From: an uncultured Eggerthella sp.
Lineage (GTDB): Bacteria; Actinomycetota; Coriobacteriia; Coriobacteriales; Eggerthellaceae
Reading direction: 5' to 3'
Assembly: GCA_900542525.1 (NCBI GenBank)
Contig: UQNZ01000008.1
Coordinates: 1 to 64,000, forward strand
DNA length: 64,000 nt
The stretch's first letter is position 1. The number at the start of each line of letters is the position of its first letter. A program made the position numbers and the translations under genes. This document shows positions 25,450-33,293 of the stretch, piece by piece. The notes beneath the pieces were generated by a model that was not told the origin of the DNA, made no database searches, and was given only the letters and a program-made list of their open reading frames with translations.

Positions 25450-27084
25450 CTAGTTCTCCTTGTTAGCTTGTCGCAGCGTTTGTGCTAGTGCGGCGACGCG
25501 GGGGTTCGTTCGGTATGAGCAGGGGTTGGCGAAGAAACGTGCTGTTGATGCGAGCACGTCTTCAACAACGACCAGGTTATTTTCGCGCAGGGTGGTTCCA
25601 GTGGCCGTGATGTCGACGATCTGCTCGGCCATGCCGGTGATGGGAGCGAGTTCGATATTGCCATGCAGCTTCACGATCTCTACCTGCTTACCCTGCTTGT
25701 CGAAGTGCGAACGTGCGATATGCGGGTATTTCGTGGCAATACGGATCGAGCCGAGCTCGCGGTAGCGCTTCTCGACTGCTTCTGAGGTTCCTGCGGATTC
25801 AGCCACCACGAAGCGGCAACCGCCGAATTCGAGGTCGACCAGTTCGACCACATCGGTGCGAGCTTCAACGAGCGAATCTTCGCCGCAGATGCCGCAATCG
25901 GCGGCACCGAGGGCAACAAAAACCGGTGCATCGGTGGGGCGCACGATGATGTACTCGACATCGCCGTTGCGCAGCATGAGCGTGCGGCCAGCATCGGCAA
26001 GCCCGTCAACGTTGAGACCGGCGGCATCAAGCGCTGCGATCGCATCTTCGTTGAGCGAACCTTTGGGAACCGCGATACGCAAGGGGTGCGGAGCGGCGGC
26101 TTTTTCGAGAGCGAAAGATTCCATCACCTGTTCGAGGTAGAAGCTGAAACCTGCGGCAGGGACTTTCGTACCGCCATAAGCCGCGACCAAGTTGTCGTAA
26201 CGACCGCCGCCGCCGATAGGGGAGCCCAGGCCGGGTTCGTAGGCTTCGAACACGATGCCCGTGTAATAGTCGAACGAACTCATGACCGTGAAATCGATCA
26301 GCACGATTTCACCAAGCCCGCGTTCAACTAGCAGATCATAGAGCGCTTCGAGCTCATCGACCCCCTCGCTGCAACCGAGCGGCGCAAGAAGAGCGCGAAT
26401 TTCGCCGAGTGCTTCCTTTTGGCCGCGCAGCATAGGAAGCTGGGCAAGTGCGCTAATGGCAGCCTGGTTGCCTTCAGTGGTTTTCGTGAGGTTATCGAGT
26501 GCTACGAAGTTCGAGGTGTGGAACGCGCGATAGACGGCATCTTCCCAGCCAGCATCCATCTGGCAGCAAGAAACAAGGTCGCGCAACACGCGCGCAGAAC
26601 CGAGGGCGATGCGGTATTCGCTGATGCGTGTTTCCGCGAGTGCTTCAGAGAAGAGCGCGATGATGTTCGCATCGGCTTCTACGCCGGATTCACCAAGGCA
26701 TTCAACGCCCATCTGTGTGAGTTCGCGGGCTGCCGCTTCTGCGGTCTTCTCGCGGAAGACGCGCTGGGTGTAGCGCAGCTTCACCGCGGGATCGAACGAG
26801 GTGATGCGGGTAGCGCACATGCGCGCGATCTGCATCGTAACGTCGGGGCGCATGGCTAGAAGATCACCGCGCGAGTCGAAAAGCTTGAAGGGGGAAGCGG
26901 GAACATGTCCGCCTGCTTCCATCACGTCGAGCACTTCGAGTGTGGGAGTTTCGATGGGGGAATAGCCGTGGCGCGCGAAGCATTGCTGCACGCGATAGGT
27001 GAGATCTTCGCGGACAAGCGCCTCGTCACTGATCACGTCGCGAAAGCCGATAGGGGTTACGTAATTCATCGTTTGTTGAGCCAC
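25450..27084 (-). CDS. hisZG: ATP phosphoribosyltransferase: HisZ regulatory domain fused to HisG catalytic domain
   Basis: Catalyses the first histidine step, ATP + PRPP to PR-ATP. Residues about 1-325 are a HisRS-like HisZ domain: YSPIETPTLEVLDVM, MRPDVTMQIAR, and GSPIGGGGRYDNLVAAYGG. It has no anticodon-binding domain, so it is not a tRNA synthetase. Residues about 333-544 are a short-form HisG: RIAVPKGSLNEDAI, the AADCGICGEDSLVE region, and a PRPP-loop-like DITATGTTLRENNL. Short HisG normally needs HisZ as a separate subunit; here both are on one chain. It is the first gene of the his operon. Confidence 0.94.
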   Translation of the reverse strand: MAQQTMNYVTPIGFRDVISDEALVREDLTYRVQQCFARHGYSPIETPTLEVLDVMEAGGHVPASPFKLFDSRGDLLAMRPDVTMQIARMCATRITSFDPAVKLRYTQRVFREKTAEAAARELTQMGVECLGESGVEADANIIALFSEALAETRISEYRIALGSARVLRDLVSCCQMDAGWEDAVYRAFHTSNFVALDNLTKTTEGNQAAISALAQLPMLRGQKEALGEIRALLAPLGCSEGVDELEALYDLLVERGLGEIVLIDFTVMSSFDYYTGIVFEAYEPGLGSPIGGGGRYDNLVAAYGGTKVPAAGFSFYLEQVMESFALEKAAAPHPLRIAVPKGSLNEDAIAALDAAGLNVDGLADAGRTLMLRNGDVEYIIVRPTDAPVFVALGAADCGICGEDSLVEARTDVVELVDLEFGGCRFVVAESAGTSEAVEKRYRELGSIRIATKYPHIARSHFDKQGKQVEIVKLHGNIELAPITGMAEQIVDITATGTTLRENNLVVVEDVLASTARFFANPCSYRTNPRVAALAQTLRQANKEN

Positions 27085-27287
27085 CTTTAATAGCTAGAAT
27101 AAGAGCGAATCAATACTTTAGCACAGTAGAGTGATAAAGTAATGCTCTTCATATCCTTTTCACTCTTTCAATATAGCGACAAACGTGCAAAACAGTGGGG
27201 AACATTAGGCGAGAGCAGTGGATTAAAGCTATAATATGAGCTGAAAACCTGCTTTGAATGCAAAAGTACGCCCTAAAGGAGGCCATC

Positions 27288-27764
27288 GTGTCATTCACTA
27301 ATATTCTCGTTCCATACGACGGATCCGATCACGCCAAAGAAGCGCTTCGTGAAGCGATGAAGATGGTCGAGGGCAACACCGATGCATCGATCCATGTTGC
27401 TGAGATCAGCGCACCCCCACAAGACCTTGTCTTCAGCAGCTTCAATCAGACTGGTTTCGGCATGGGTGTTTCGCTTGTTTCCAAGGAAGACTTCGCCGAT
27501 GCGGTGCAGGAGCGCACTGAAGAGAGCGACAAGAAGCTCGAAGCTGATGTGGCTGATATCGTGAAGGATTTCAAGGGTAATCTTACTGTTGAAGTGATTT
27601 ACGGCATCTACACGGTCGAGACTATCATCGAGACGGCACAGCGCTACGAATGCGATCTGATCTGTATGGGTTCGCGCGGTTTGGGTGCGATTCGCGGCAT
27701 GCTTGGCTCGGTCAGCTTCGGCGTGTTGCGCAACTCCGACATTCCTGTCCTTGTTTGCAAATAA
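27288..27764 (+). CDS. Universal stress protein, UspA family (second copy)
   Basis: A 158-aa stress protein with FTNILVPYDGSDHAKEAL at the start and the ATP-binding signature MGSRGLGAIRGMLGSVSFGVL near the end. An ATG at 27258 is in frame, but AAAGGAGG ends five bases before a GTG at 27288, which is the likely start. It is followed by a long-stemmed structure at 27819. Confidence 0.92.
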   Translation: MSFTNILVPYDGSDHAKEALREAMKMVEGNTDASIHVAEISAPPQDLVFSSFNQTGFGMGVSLVSKEDFADAVQERTEESDKKLEADVADIVKDFKGNLTVEVIYGIYTVETIIETAQRYECDLICMGSRGLGAIRGMLGSVSFGVLRNSDIPVLVCK

Positions 27765-28182
27765 GTCTTTAGGCCTGAACAGAATCGAATAGTTCTAAAA
27801 AGCAACTGGATTTAGCATAGAATTCAGGGGCGGGAACTTGTTTCATTGGGCTCCAATCCAATGCTCTTAAGAGGTGAAACAAGCTCCTGTCTCTGAATTT
27901 CTATTTTGGTGGCGTTGCTATTACAAGTAATAGACTACGCTTTTGACTCTTTGTGTATGTCCTATAAATTGGACAAAATAAGAACGGGCGAGGGTGCACC
28001 AAGTAGCCCTCTTTGCTGATGCGGGTTTGATTGTTTGAGGTTGAGCGCGTGGCGTTAGCATTCTTATGATTCTTCGCAGCGCAAGGCGATCGTGGATGTG
28101 CGGCTGAAAGAGCGCGTTATGTTTGTTGGATAGGTTCTAGTGCTATTTTTCCTAGTAAGCTGCGGAATCGTTCGTGGACTTG
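27765..28182. other. 418-nt gene-free stretch with one long-stemmed structure
   Basis: No convincing coding frame on either strand. Apart from the structure at 27819-27901 nothing is recognised. The stretch marks the left edge of the accessory-looking region. Confidence 0.5.
27819..27901 (+). ncRNA. Long-stem structured element after the usp gene (candidate RNA or 3'-UTR structure)
   Basis: The arms from 27820 (GAATTCAGGGGCGGG, then AACTTGTTTCA) and up to 27901 pair over about 25 bp with one bulge and one mismatch. Several pairs are G-U if read on the plus strand, which favours a plus-strand RNA. The apex splits into CATTGG-GCTCCAAT-CCAATG and a CTCTTAAGAG palindrome. TTTCTATTTT follows, so it may also terminate the usp transcript. 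Confidence 0.5.
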
Positions 28183-28389
28183 TCAGTTAAGCTTCGTAAA
28201 ATGTACTGCCTTGTTCTTGAGAGAGATCTTTCCTACCTCGTAACCGTAATCGAGCAGCTCTTTCTTGCAGTTCAAGAACGAATGGTCGATGGGTAGACCT
28301 GCAATGGCGGCAATTTCGTCGAAGGTAAGGTCGAGGTTATCTTTTCCGCTTCGTTGGATGTGCTTCCATAAAGAATCGTACTTGCTCAT
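28183..28389 (-). CDS. Small conserved protein of unknown function
   Basis: A 68-aa protein beginning MSKYDSLWKHIQRSGKDN, then LTFDEIAAIAGLPIDHSFLN, and ending in a basic strand-like GKISLKNKAVHFTKL. I recognise this as a common short hypothetical in Firmicutes and Actinobacteria but know no function. AAGGAGA precedes the ATG at 28389; the longer open frame upstream overlaps the nitroreductase antiparallel-free region and lacks a ribosome site. Probably third gene of the CoA-transferase operon, 67 bases after the nitroreductase. Confidence 0.75.
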   Translation of the reverse strand: MSKYDSLWKHIQRSGKDNLDLTFDEIAAIAGLPIDHSFLNCKKELLDYGYEVGKISLKNKAVHFTKLN

Positions 28390-28456
28390 GGGTCTCCTTG
28401 GTTGGTTAAGGGCAAACTGGTACGAGGTGAAAATGAATGTTGTCAGTTGGCGGGCG

Positions 28457-29032
28457 CTATCGAATTTCGATGCGACCCTCCTTGCGCTTGATCGGATGTG
28501 GATCGGTATCAGGATAGCCAAGCACCACGGCGCCGAGCAGCGGTCCTTTATCTGGAGCAAAGCGCGCTTCGATACGCTCGCGTTCGCGTACCACTTCTTC
28601 AACCCAGCAGGTTCCCAGGCCCTTTTCATACGCCAGCAAGCAAATATTGTTCATCGCCGCAGCCACCGATTCAACGCAGCTGGGAATCATGCCTTCGCTA
28701 TACGTTGGTTTCAGGAGAAATGCCAAGATCAAGCAGGGAGCACCGCCCATTTCCTGCAGGAATTCGAGCGTCTCTTCAACCACTTCAGGGTTGTTCTTGA
28801 AGCGATCCTCGAGACGCTTGCGATGCGAATACACCGAGGTGCCCATCATGTCGAAAAGTTCGCGTAGATCGTTTGGATCGGTAAGCGCCAAGAAATACCA
28901 AGGTTGCAAATTCTGTGCGGAAGGTGCCCAAACGGCATCCTCCAGGATCTCTTGGATGATCTCGTGCGGCACAGGATCGCTCTTGTAACGCCGAATGTTC
29001 CGACGTTCTTTGATCGCTTCGGTGAGTTCCAC
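28457..29032 (-). CDS. Nitroreductase-family flavoprotein
   Basis: A 191-aa FMN-dependent NAD(P)H oxidoreductase. The family start is ELTEAIKERRNIRRYKSDPV with the phosphate-binding Arg residues, then APSAQNLQPWYF, and the C-terminal GTCWVEEVV / GAVVLGYPD pattern. The start is GTG at 29032 behind AAAGGAGA. It lies 11 bases after the CoA-transferase gene, so the two are surely co-transcribed. The substrate cannot be read from the sequence. Confidence 0.9.
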   Translation of the reverse strand: MELTEAIKERRNIRRYKSDPVPHEIIQEILEDAVWAPSAQNLQPWYFLALTDPNDLRELFDMMGTSVYSHRKRLEDRFKNNPEVVEETLEFLQEMGGAPCLILAFLLKPTYSEGMIPSCVESVAAAMNNICLLAYEKGLGTCWVEEVVRERERIEARFAPDKGPLLGAVVLGYPDTDPHPIKRKEGRIEIR

Positions 29033-29043
29033 GATATTCTCCT

Positions 29044-30366
29044 TTAACGCAGGGGGTCGAAGTTGAAGTAGTGCATGAATTCATCGCGCAATTCGTCGCG
29101 GAAATCGGGATGCGCGATATTGATGAGCGCTTTTGCGCGCTCTTGATTGGTCTTGCCGCGCAGATCGGCGATACCATATTCGGTCACGATGAACTGAGTT
29201 TCATTACGCGGGGTAGTAACGATACTGCCTGGGCTCAAGAAGAGCTTGATCTTCGATACGGTGCCGCGTGCTGCGGTTGAATTGATGACGATGATCGACT
29301 TGCCGCCCTTGCTCATGGTGGCACCGCGTACGAAATCGACTTGTCCGCCAGCTCCTGTTGCTTGCTTGTAGCCAAAAGATTCGGCGGCTACCTGACCGAA
29401 CAGGTCAACTTCGATGCAAGAATTGATGGAGACGAGCTTGTCGTTCTTTGCGATGATGGCTGGATCATTCACATATTCAACAGGGAAGAGCTGCACGGAG
29501 GGATTGTCGTGCGCCCAATCGTAGAGCTCCTTCGTGCCTTCGAGCACCGTTGCAACATTGATGCCTTTATGAAGGGTCTTCTTGGAAGCATTGATGATTC
29601 CACGCTCTGCAAGCTCCATCATCTTCGTGGTGAAAAGCTCGCTGTGCACACCAAGATCCTTCTTGTCTGAAAGAGCATCAAGCACTGCATTCGGTAGCTT
29701 GCCAATGCCTGCCTGAATGGTGGATCCGTCTTCGATCAGCGACGCGCAGTATTCGCCGATCTGGCGTTCAGCATCACCAATGCTCGAGTTCGGAATGACA
29801 GGCAGCGGTTCGTCGGCTTCGATGATGTAGTCGAGGTCGCTCACATGGATGCTCGTTTCGCCGAACATGCGCGGCATCTGCTTGTTGATCTCGGCGATGA
29901 TGATCCGAGCCGATTGCATCGCTGTGCGCTGGTAGCTGCAAGAAACGCCCAACGTGCAATAGCCCTGATCGTTGGGGGTGGAGAGCGACACGATAGCCAC
30001 GTCGATAGGGTAGTGACCGTCGCGGATCAAACGCTCGATACTCGAGAAATAGGAGGGCAGGTAGTCAGAAATGCCAGCATGTACGCCTTGCCAGTAATCT
30101 TTATATTGCCCAACGGGGCCAACGAACGGTTCATAGCGAATATGACCAGCCATATCGGGGTCGAACATCTCGATGCGCTCACCCGGAGGGCCCTGCATGA
30201 AAGAAACATCGGTGAATTCCGCGTAGTGTTTCTCGATTTCACGCGTGATCGCGCGCGGATCAGCTGCGCCATCGGAAAGCGAACAGTGGCTGTGTGGCGG
30301 AATGACCTTCACGATGTCTTCCACGGGAATGAGTTTTTGCTGGTAGAGCTCTTTCCAATCGGTCAT
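29044..30366 (-). CDS. Acetyl-CoA hydrolase/transferase-family CoA-transferase (4-hydroxybutyrate or butyryl-CoA type)
   Basis: A 440-aa CoA-transferase. The active-site Glu is in DLGVHSELFT (about residue 240), and ATGAGGQVDFVRGA is the binding-loop signature of the acetate CoA-transferase/4-hydroxybutyrate CoA-transferase group. The length fits AbfT/Cat2. Likely role: moving CoA between acetyl-CoA and a short-chain acid in fermentation. The exact acid is not determinable. It is the first gene of a three-gene unit with the nitroreductase and the 68-aa protein. Confidence 0.88.
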   Translation of the reverse strand: MTDWKELYQQKLIPVEDIVKVIPPHSHCSLSDGAADPRAITREIEKHYAEFTDVSFMQGPPGERIEMFDPDMAGHIRYEPFVGPVGQYKDYWQGVHAGISDYLPSYFSSIERLIRDGHYPIDVAIVSLSTPNDQGYCTLGVSCSYQRTAMQSARIIIAEINKQMPRMFGETSIHVSDLDYIIEADEPLPVIPNSSIGDAERQIGEYCASLIEDGSTIQAGIGKLPNAVLDALSDKKDLGVHSELFTTKMMELAERGIINASKKTLHKGINVATVLEGTKELYDWAHDNPSVQLFPVEYVNDPAIIAKNDKLVSINSCIEVDLFGQVAAESFGYKQATGAGGQVDFVRGATMSKGGKSIIVINSTAARGTVSKIKLFLSPGSIVTTPRNETQFIVTEYGIADLRGKTNQERAKALINIAHPDFRDELRDEFMHYFNFDPLR

Positions 30367-30673
30367 TGAGTCATTCCTTCCTTGCTTGCAATACGGGATT
30401 ATTCGATTATAATCTTTCGATTTGCACTTCTAGGCGATACTTTTGTCCGCCTCGGTATGGGATGTTCTTCTCTGATCTCTCTTTGCGCATTGTTATGTCG
30501 CTCTCGACTTCGATGATCAACATATCGGTGATAGCTGCTCAAGAAGAGCAGAGCTACGTTTTGTTGGCATAGATACTTTTATGCCTTGGCAACAGACGGG
30601 CGGCTGGCGGTCGCCTGTGTCTCCGCACGGTTATAGTTGCGGTACACCAAAGGAGCGAAAGAGAGGATTTGCC
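30367..30673. promoter_or_regulatory. Divergent 307-nt intergenic region
   Basis: No gene is seen. On the minus strand a TATAAT-like box (about 30406-30413) lies upstream of the CoA-transferase start. The plus-strand side leads to the CDGSH gene; no clear promoter is identified for it. Confidence 0.35.
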
Positions 30674-30970
30674 ATGGAGGGGAAAGCTTCCATCACCATC
30701 GTCGAGAACGACTCCTATGTCGTCAAGGGAGGCGTTCCACTCAGCGAGGATGCCATCGTCGCTGTACCCGAAGGTGGCCATTTGGAGTACAACCGCGTGA
30801 GAGGCTATGAGGTTGAGACTGAGTACCACCTTTGCCGTTGTGGTAGCTCGACGAACAAGCCGTTCTGCGATGCCATGCATGTGTCTGTGGGATTCAATGA
30901 TGGAAGCGCAGCGTTCGAGGATCAGCAAGGCGAACGTGATGAGTCCTTCCAGGATCTGCCTACGATGTAA
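30674..30970 (+). CDS. CDGSH-type iron-sulfur protein
   Basis: A 98-aa protein with a single CDGSH-like cluster motif, YHLCRCGSSTNKPFCDAMH, giving Cys-X-Cys...Cys and His ligands for a 2Fe-2S centre. The usual Cys-Asp-Gly-Ser/Thr-His is here Cys-Asp-Ala-Met-His, so the ligands are kept while Gly and Ser are replaced. Function in bacteria is unclear; redox or cluster transfer is typical. GAGAGGA precedes the ATG at 30674; the frame extends upstream without a ribosome site. Confidence 0.85.
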   Translation: MEGKASITIVENDSYVVKGGVPLSEDAIVAVPEGGHLEYNRVRGYEVETEYHLCRCGSSTNKPFCDAMHVSVGFNDGSAAFEDQQGERDESFQDLPTM

Positions 30971-31192
30971 AAGTGATAGGACGGTGGGGATGCAGCCCAT
31001 CATCCCGTGTCAACTGGTGCTCGGAATCTTGCAGTTTCTTGGCAGTTGGCGTAGTTGGGCCGAACGCGTGAGTTTAGGGCGCTCCTGAGCCCACACGGAC
31101 GCTTGAGCTTGATGATGGCAGTTTCCAATATAATTTAGAGCTTCGCATCTTCGCACCCTACGCGACCCTGTCACGCCTAGCGCACGAGCGTG

Positions 31193-31633
31193 TCAGTCTT
31201 CACCATAGGCAGACTTGTCCTGCGATGCGTCGATGAGAGCTCCATAGCTGCGCTCCTCCTCTTTGGAAATCGTAGGGATCTTCCCAAACATCAGGACGAG
31301 CAAGAACACGGCGACCGCCGCCAGAACGATCCAGACGATCAACTTCCTTACAAGTAGTGCGCTTATGGCCATCACCGCGAAAGAAACCGACACGATCCTG
31401 AGCTTTCGCTGCATCGAAATCCCACCGCTCTGCTTGAACGGCTCGACGTAAGCTCGATAGATCGACGTGCTCGCAAGCCACGAGTTCAGCCGGCTTGAGC
31501 TGCGCGAATAAAGAAACGCCGCGAGCAGCACAAAGGGTGTCGTGGGCAGAACCGGGACGAACACGCCCACGGCGCCGAGCGCAAGGCAGATGCTCCCCGC
31601 AATGATGAGCGCGACTTTCCTGATCGATTGCAT
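31193..31633 (-). CDS. DUF454 (YbaN-family) inner membrane protein
   Basis: A 146-aa membrane protein. The family block GAVGVFVPVLPTTPFVLLAA lies at residues 20-39, followed by SSSRLNSWLASTSIYRAYVEPF, which is the hallmark of YbaN/DUF454. Four hydrophobic segments in two pairs are seen. The biochemical role is unknown. It stands alone. Confidence 0.9.
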   Translation of the reverse strand: MQSIRKVALIIAGSICLALGAVGVFVPVLPTTPFVLLAAFLYSRSSSRLNSWLASTSIYRAYVEPFKQSGGISMQRKLRIVSVSFAVMAISALLVRKLIVWIVLAAVAVFLLVLMFGKIPTISKEEERSYGALIDASQDKSAYGED

Positions 31634-31825
31634 GCTCGTGCCTTTCGGATGGTTCTTGCGAGACGGCCCTTAAGAAATGTCCCGGAAAATGGCTCCGGGT
31701 GGTTCTAGGAGAATGCTACTACGACCCAGAAGCCGATGCGGCTGCTTTCCGACCGATGGAGCAATCAATCGCTGATGATGGTCTCGCCTACGCCAATGCG
31801 GCAAGCGTTATTCGGGCGTCCCCGT

Positions 31826-32305
31826 TCATCGATTGCCAGTCGGCAATTTACACACGTCAACCCAAGTGCTTCCAGGCGTTAGTTCCTCTAGCTCATCGGG
31901 CGTAAGTTCAATGGCGCTGTTCGAACTTCCGCATGCGGGAAACACCGTTTCGAAGCGGCGAAGCGATTCGTCCAAATAGATCTTACAACTGTCGTTCACG
32001 CCGAAGGGACACACGCCCCCAACAGCATGGCCTATAAGCTCTTCTGCCTTTTCAGGGTCTACCATCTTGGCCTTGCAGTGAAACATTTCTTTGAACTTGG
32101 GGTTTGCGATGCGTGCATCTCCTGCGCAGACAACGAGCGCAACACCATCGTCAACCATGAACGACAGCGTCTTTGCGATGCGTTCAGGCGCACACCCGAT
32201 CGCCTTTGCCGCCAGCTCGACGGTGGCGCTCGAAACGTCGAATTCCAACACATCGTTGTTGCGCCCATATTCGCCTAGATACTCTTTAGCTCTTTCTAAG
32301 GTCAT
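31826..32305 (-). CDS. YbaK/ProX-type aminoacyl-tRNA deacylase-like protein
   Basis: A 159-aa YbaK/EbsC-family protein likely to hydrolyse mischarged tRNA in trans. Signatures are AKTLSFMVDDGVALVVCAGD, the lysine-containing NPKFKEMF, GHAVGGVCPFG with the catalytic-loop Gly-Gly, and IYLDESL. AGGAAGG precedes the ATG at 32305. Its first 20 bases overlap the end of the nucleotidyltransferase gene, so the two are coupled. Confidence 0.88.
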   Translation of the reverse strand: MTLERAKEYLGEYGRNNDVLEFDVSSATVELAAKAIGCAPERIAKTLSFMVDDGVALVVCAGDARIANPKFKEMFHCKAKMVDPEKAEELIGHAVGGVCPFGVNDSCKIYLDESLRRFETVFPACGSSNSAIELTPDELEELTPGSTWVDVCKLPTGNR

Positions 32306-32960
32306 GAATGTTCCTTCCTGCCAGCTCGTCGTTAGACCATCGAAGCAGTTTGCTTGCAAGCTCTTTGTTATCCATCTGCACGTCTTTATCATAGGTCTGC
32401 AAGAGCCATCTTTCACTATCGTTTACCAGGTTCAATAGTTGCGCGCGGCTGTTCACGAACTTGCCTGTCTGGGCAAAATGCTTTGCGCGAATCCCGAAGA
32501 ACACTGACTTCAAGCAACCTTGCAATAGGGCTGGAAGCATATCCGGTTCGAACACCGCTGTATGGCAAAGCGCATGGTAGATCTCGGACGCACATGCGTC
32601 AGCTGCAAGCTTCGCTTCTTCGGCGGTGAACTCTGTGTCCATGAAGTCGAATGAACCGTATCTGATGTTAGTGTCGTTCACCAGGTTGAACACGTCATGT
32701 CGCGGCCAAGCTGCAAGTATGTCAGGCGACCCGACAAATCCGCAAGCAAGCTCGGCATGCGGCATCTCTTGAATGACGTTGCGATACAAGGCAAGGTCAT
32801 CGGCGTTTAGGTCTTCTACAATGACCACGACATCGATATCGCTATCCTCGCGTTGCTCGCCTCGAGCCCTGCTTCCTTGCAATCCGACTAGTACGAGCCT
32901 TTCTTTGAACTCGATTTTCAATTGGTTGATAAGATCATTCATCCATGCATCGATATTCAT
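32286..32960 (-). CDS. Nucleotidyltransferase-fold protein (aminoglycoside adenylyltransferase-like)
   Basis: A 224-aa protein with the polymerase-beta-like motif LQGSRARGEQREDSDIDVVV at residues 28-47: Gly-Ser plus the Asp-X-Asp metal pair. The C-terminal half is helical, as in kanamycin nucleotidyltransferase or the partner domains of MNT proteins. The substrate is unknown; antibiotic modification, tRNA repair or toxin control are all possible. It overlaps the YbaK-like gene downstream. Confidence 0.75.
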   Translation of the reverse strand: MNIDAWMNDLINQLKIEFKERLVLVGLQGSRARGEQREDSDIDVVVIVEDLNADDLALYRNVIQEMPHAELACGFVGSPDILAAWPRHDVFNLVNDTNIRYGSFDFMDTEFTAEEAKLAADACASEIYHALCHTAVFEPDMLPALLQGCLKSVFFGIRAKHFAQTGKFVNSRAQLLNLVNDSERWLLQTYDKDVQMDNKELASKLLRWSNDELAGRNIHDLRKS

Positions 32961-33005
32961 GGGTGTATCCCTTCTTTCTTGTTAGTTTACGATAGAGACG
33001 AATCG

Positions 33006-33135
33006 CTACAGCTCCAACTCTTCTTCGCCCCACTGCTTCATGGCTAACAGGATGGGGATGAAGCTTTTGGTCGAAGTTGTCTCCAGCAGATGAGCTGCCA
33101 GTGTTTCTAAGAAAAGAAAATGGGCAAAAATTTAA
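33006..33135 (-). pseudogene. Possible C-terminal fragment of a lost gene
   Basis: On the minus strand an open frame reads ETLAAHLLETTSTKSFIPIL and then LAMKQWGEEELEL before TAG at 33008-33006. It has no start codon: an in-frame TAA closes it about ten codons upstream. The composition looks like real protein, so a truncated gene end is suggested. The family is not recognised. Confidence 0.3.
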
Positions 33136-33153
33136 ATAACGACTCGATTTGAG

Positions 33154-33185
33154 ACCTGTAACTTAAATGGTTTTAAGTTACAGGT
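33154..33185. repeat. Perfect 14-bp inverted repeat with a 4-nt loop
   Basis: ACCTGTAACTTAAA and its exact complement flank TGGT. With one-base bulges the pairing extends to TTTGAG / CTCGAAA outside. No T-run follows on either strand. It could be an operator, an element end or an RNA hairpin. Confidence 0.6.
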
Positions 33186-33293
33186 GCTCGAAAGCTGCCT
33201 AATAAAAGAATTCGGCCTAAATTTTTTCTTATTCGGTTCTACCCTCAAGATATCAGCCCGGCTTATAAATTAGGATTCATCCCATCCCTTTGG

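Larger units (their letters stand above)
32961..33293. other. 333-nt stretch with a gene-tail fragment and a perfect palindrome
   Basis: No full gene. It holds a minus-strand coding-like tail (33006-33135) and an inverted repeat (33154-33185), both listed separately. The remainder is AT-richer than the flanking genes by eye. Confidence 0.5.

Noticed and set aside
27085..27287. Histidine T-box or attenuator upstream of the his operon
   Set aside because: No GGTGGTACCGCG-like core and no run of His codons were seen on the minus strand.
31699..31905. 68-codon plus-strand frame before the YbaK-like gene
   Set aside because: No ribosome site, no recognisable motif, and it overlaps the end of the minus-strand deacylase-like gene.
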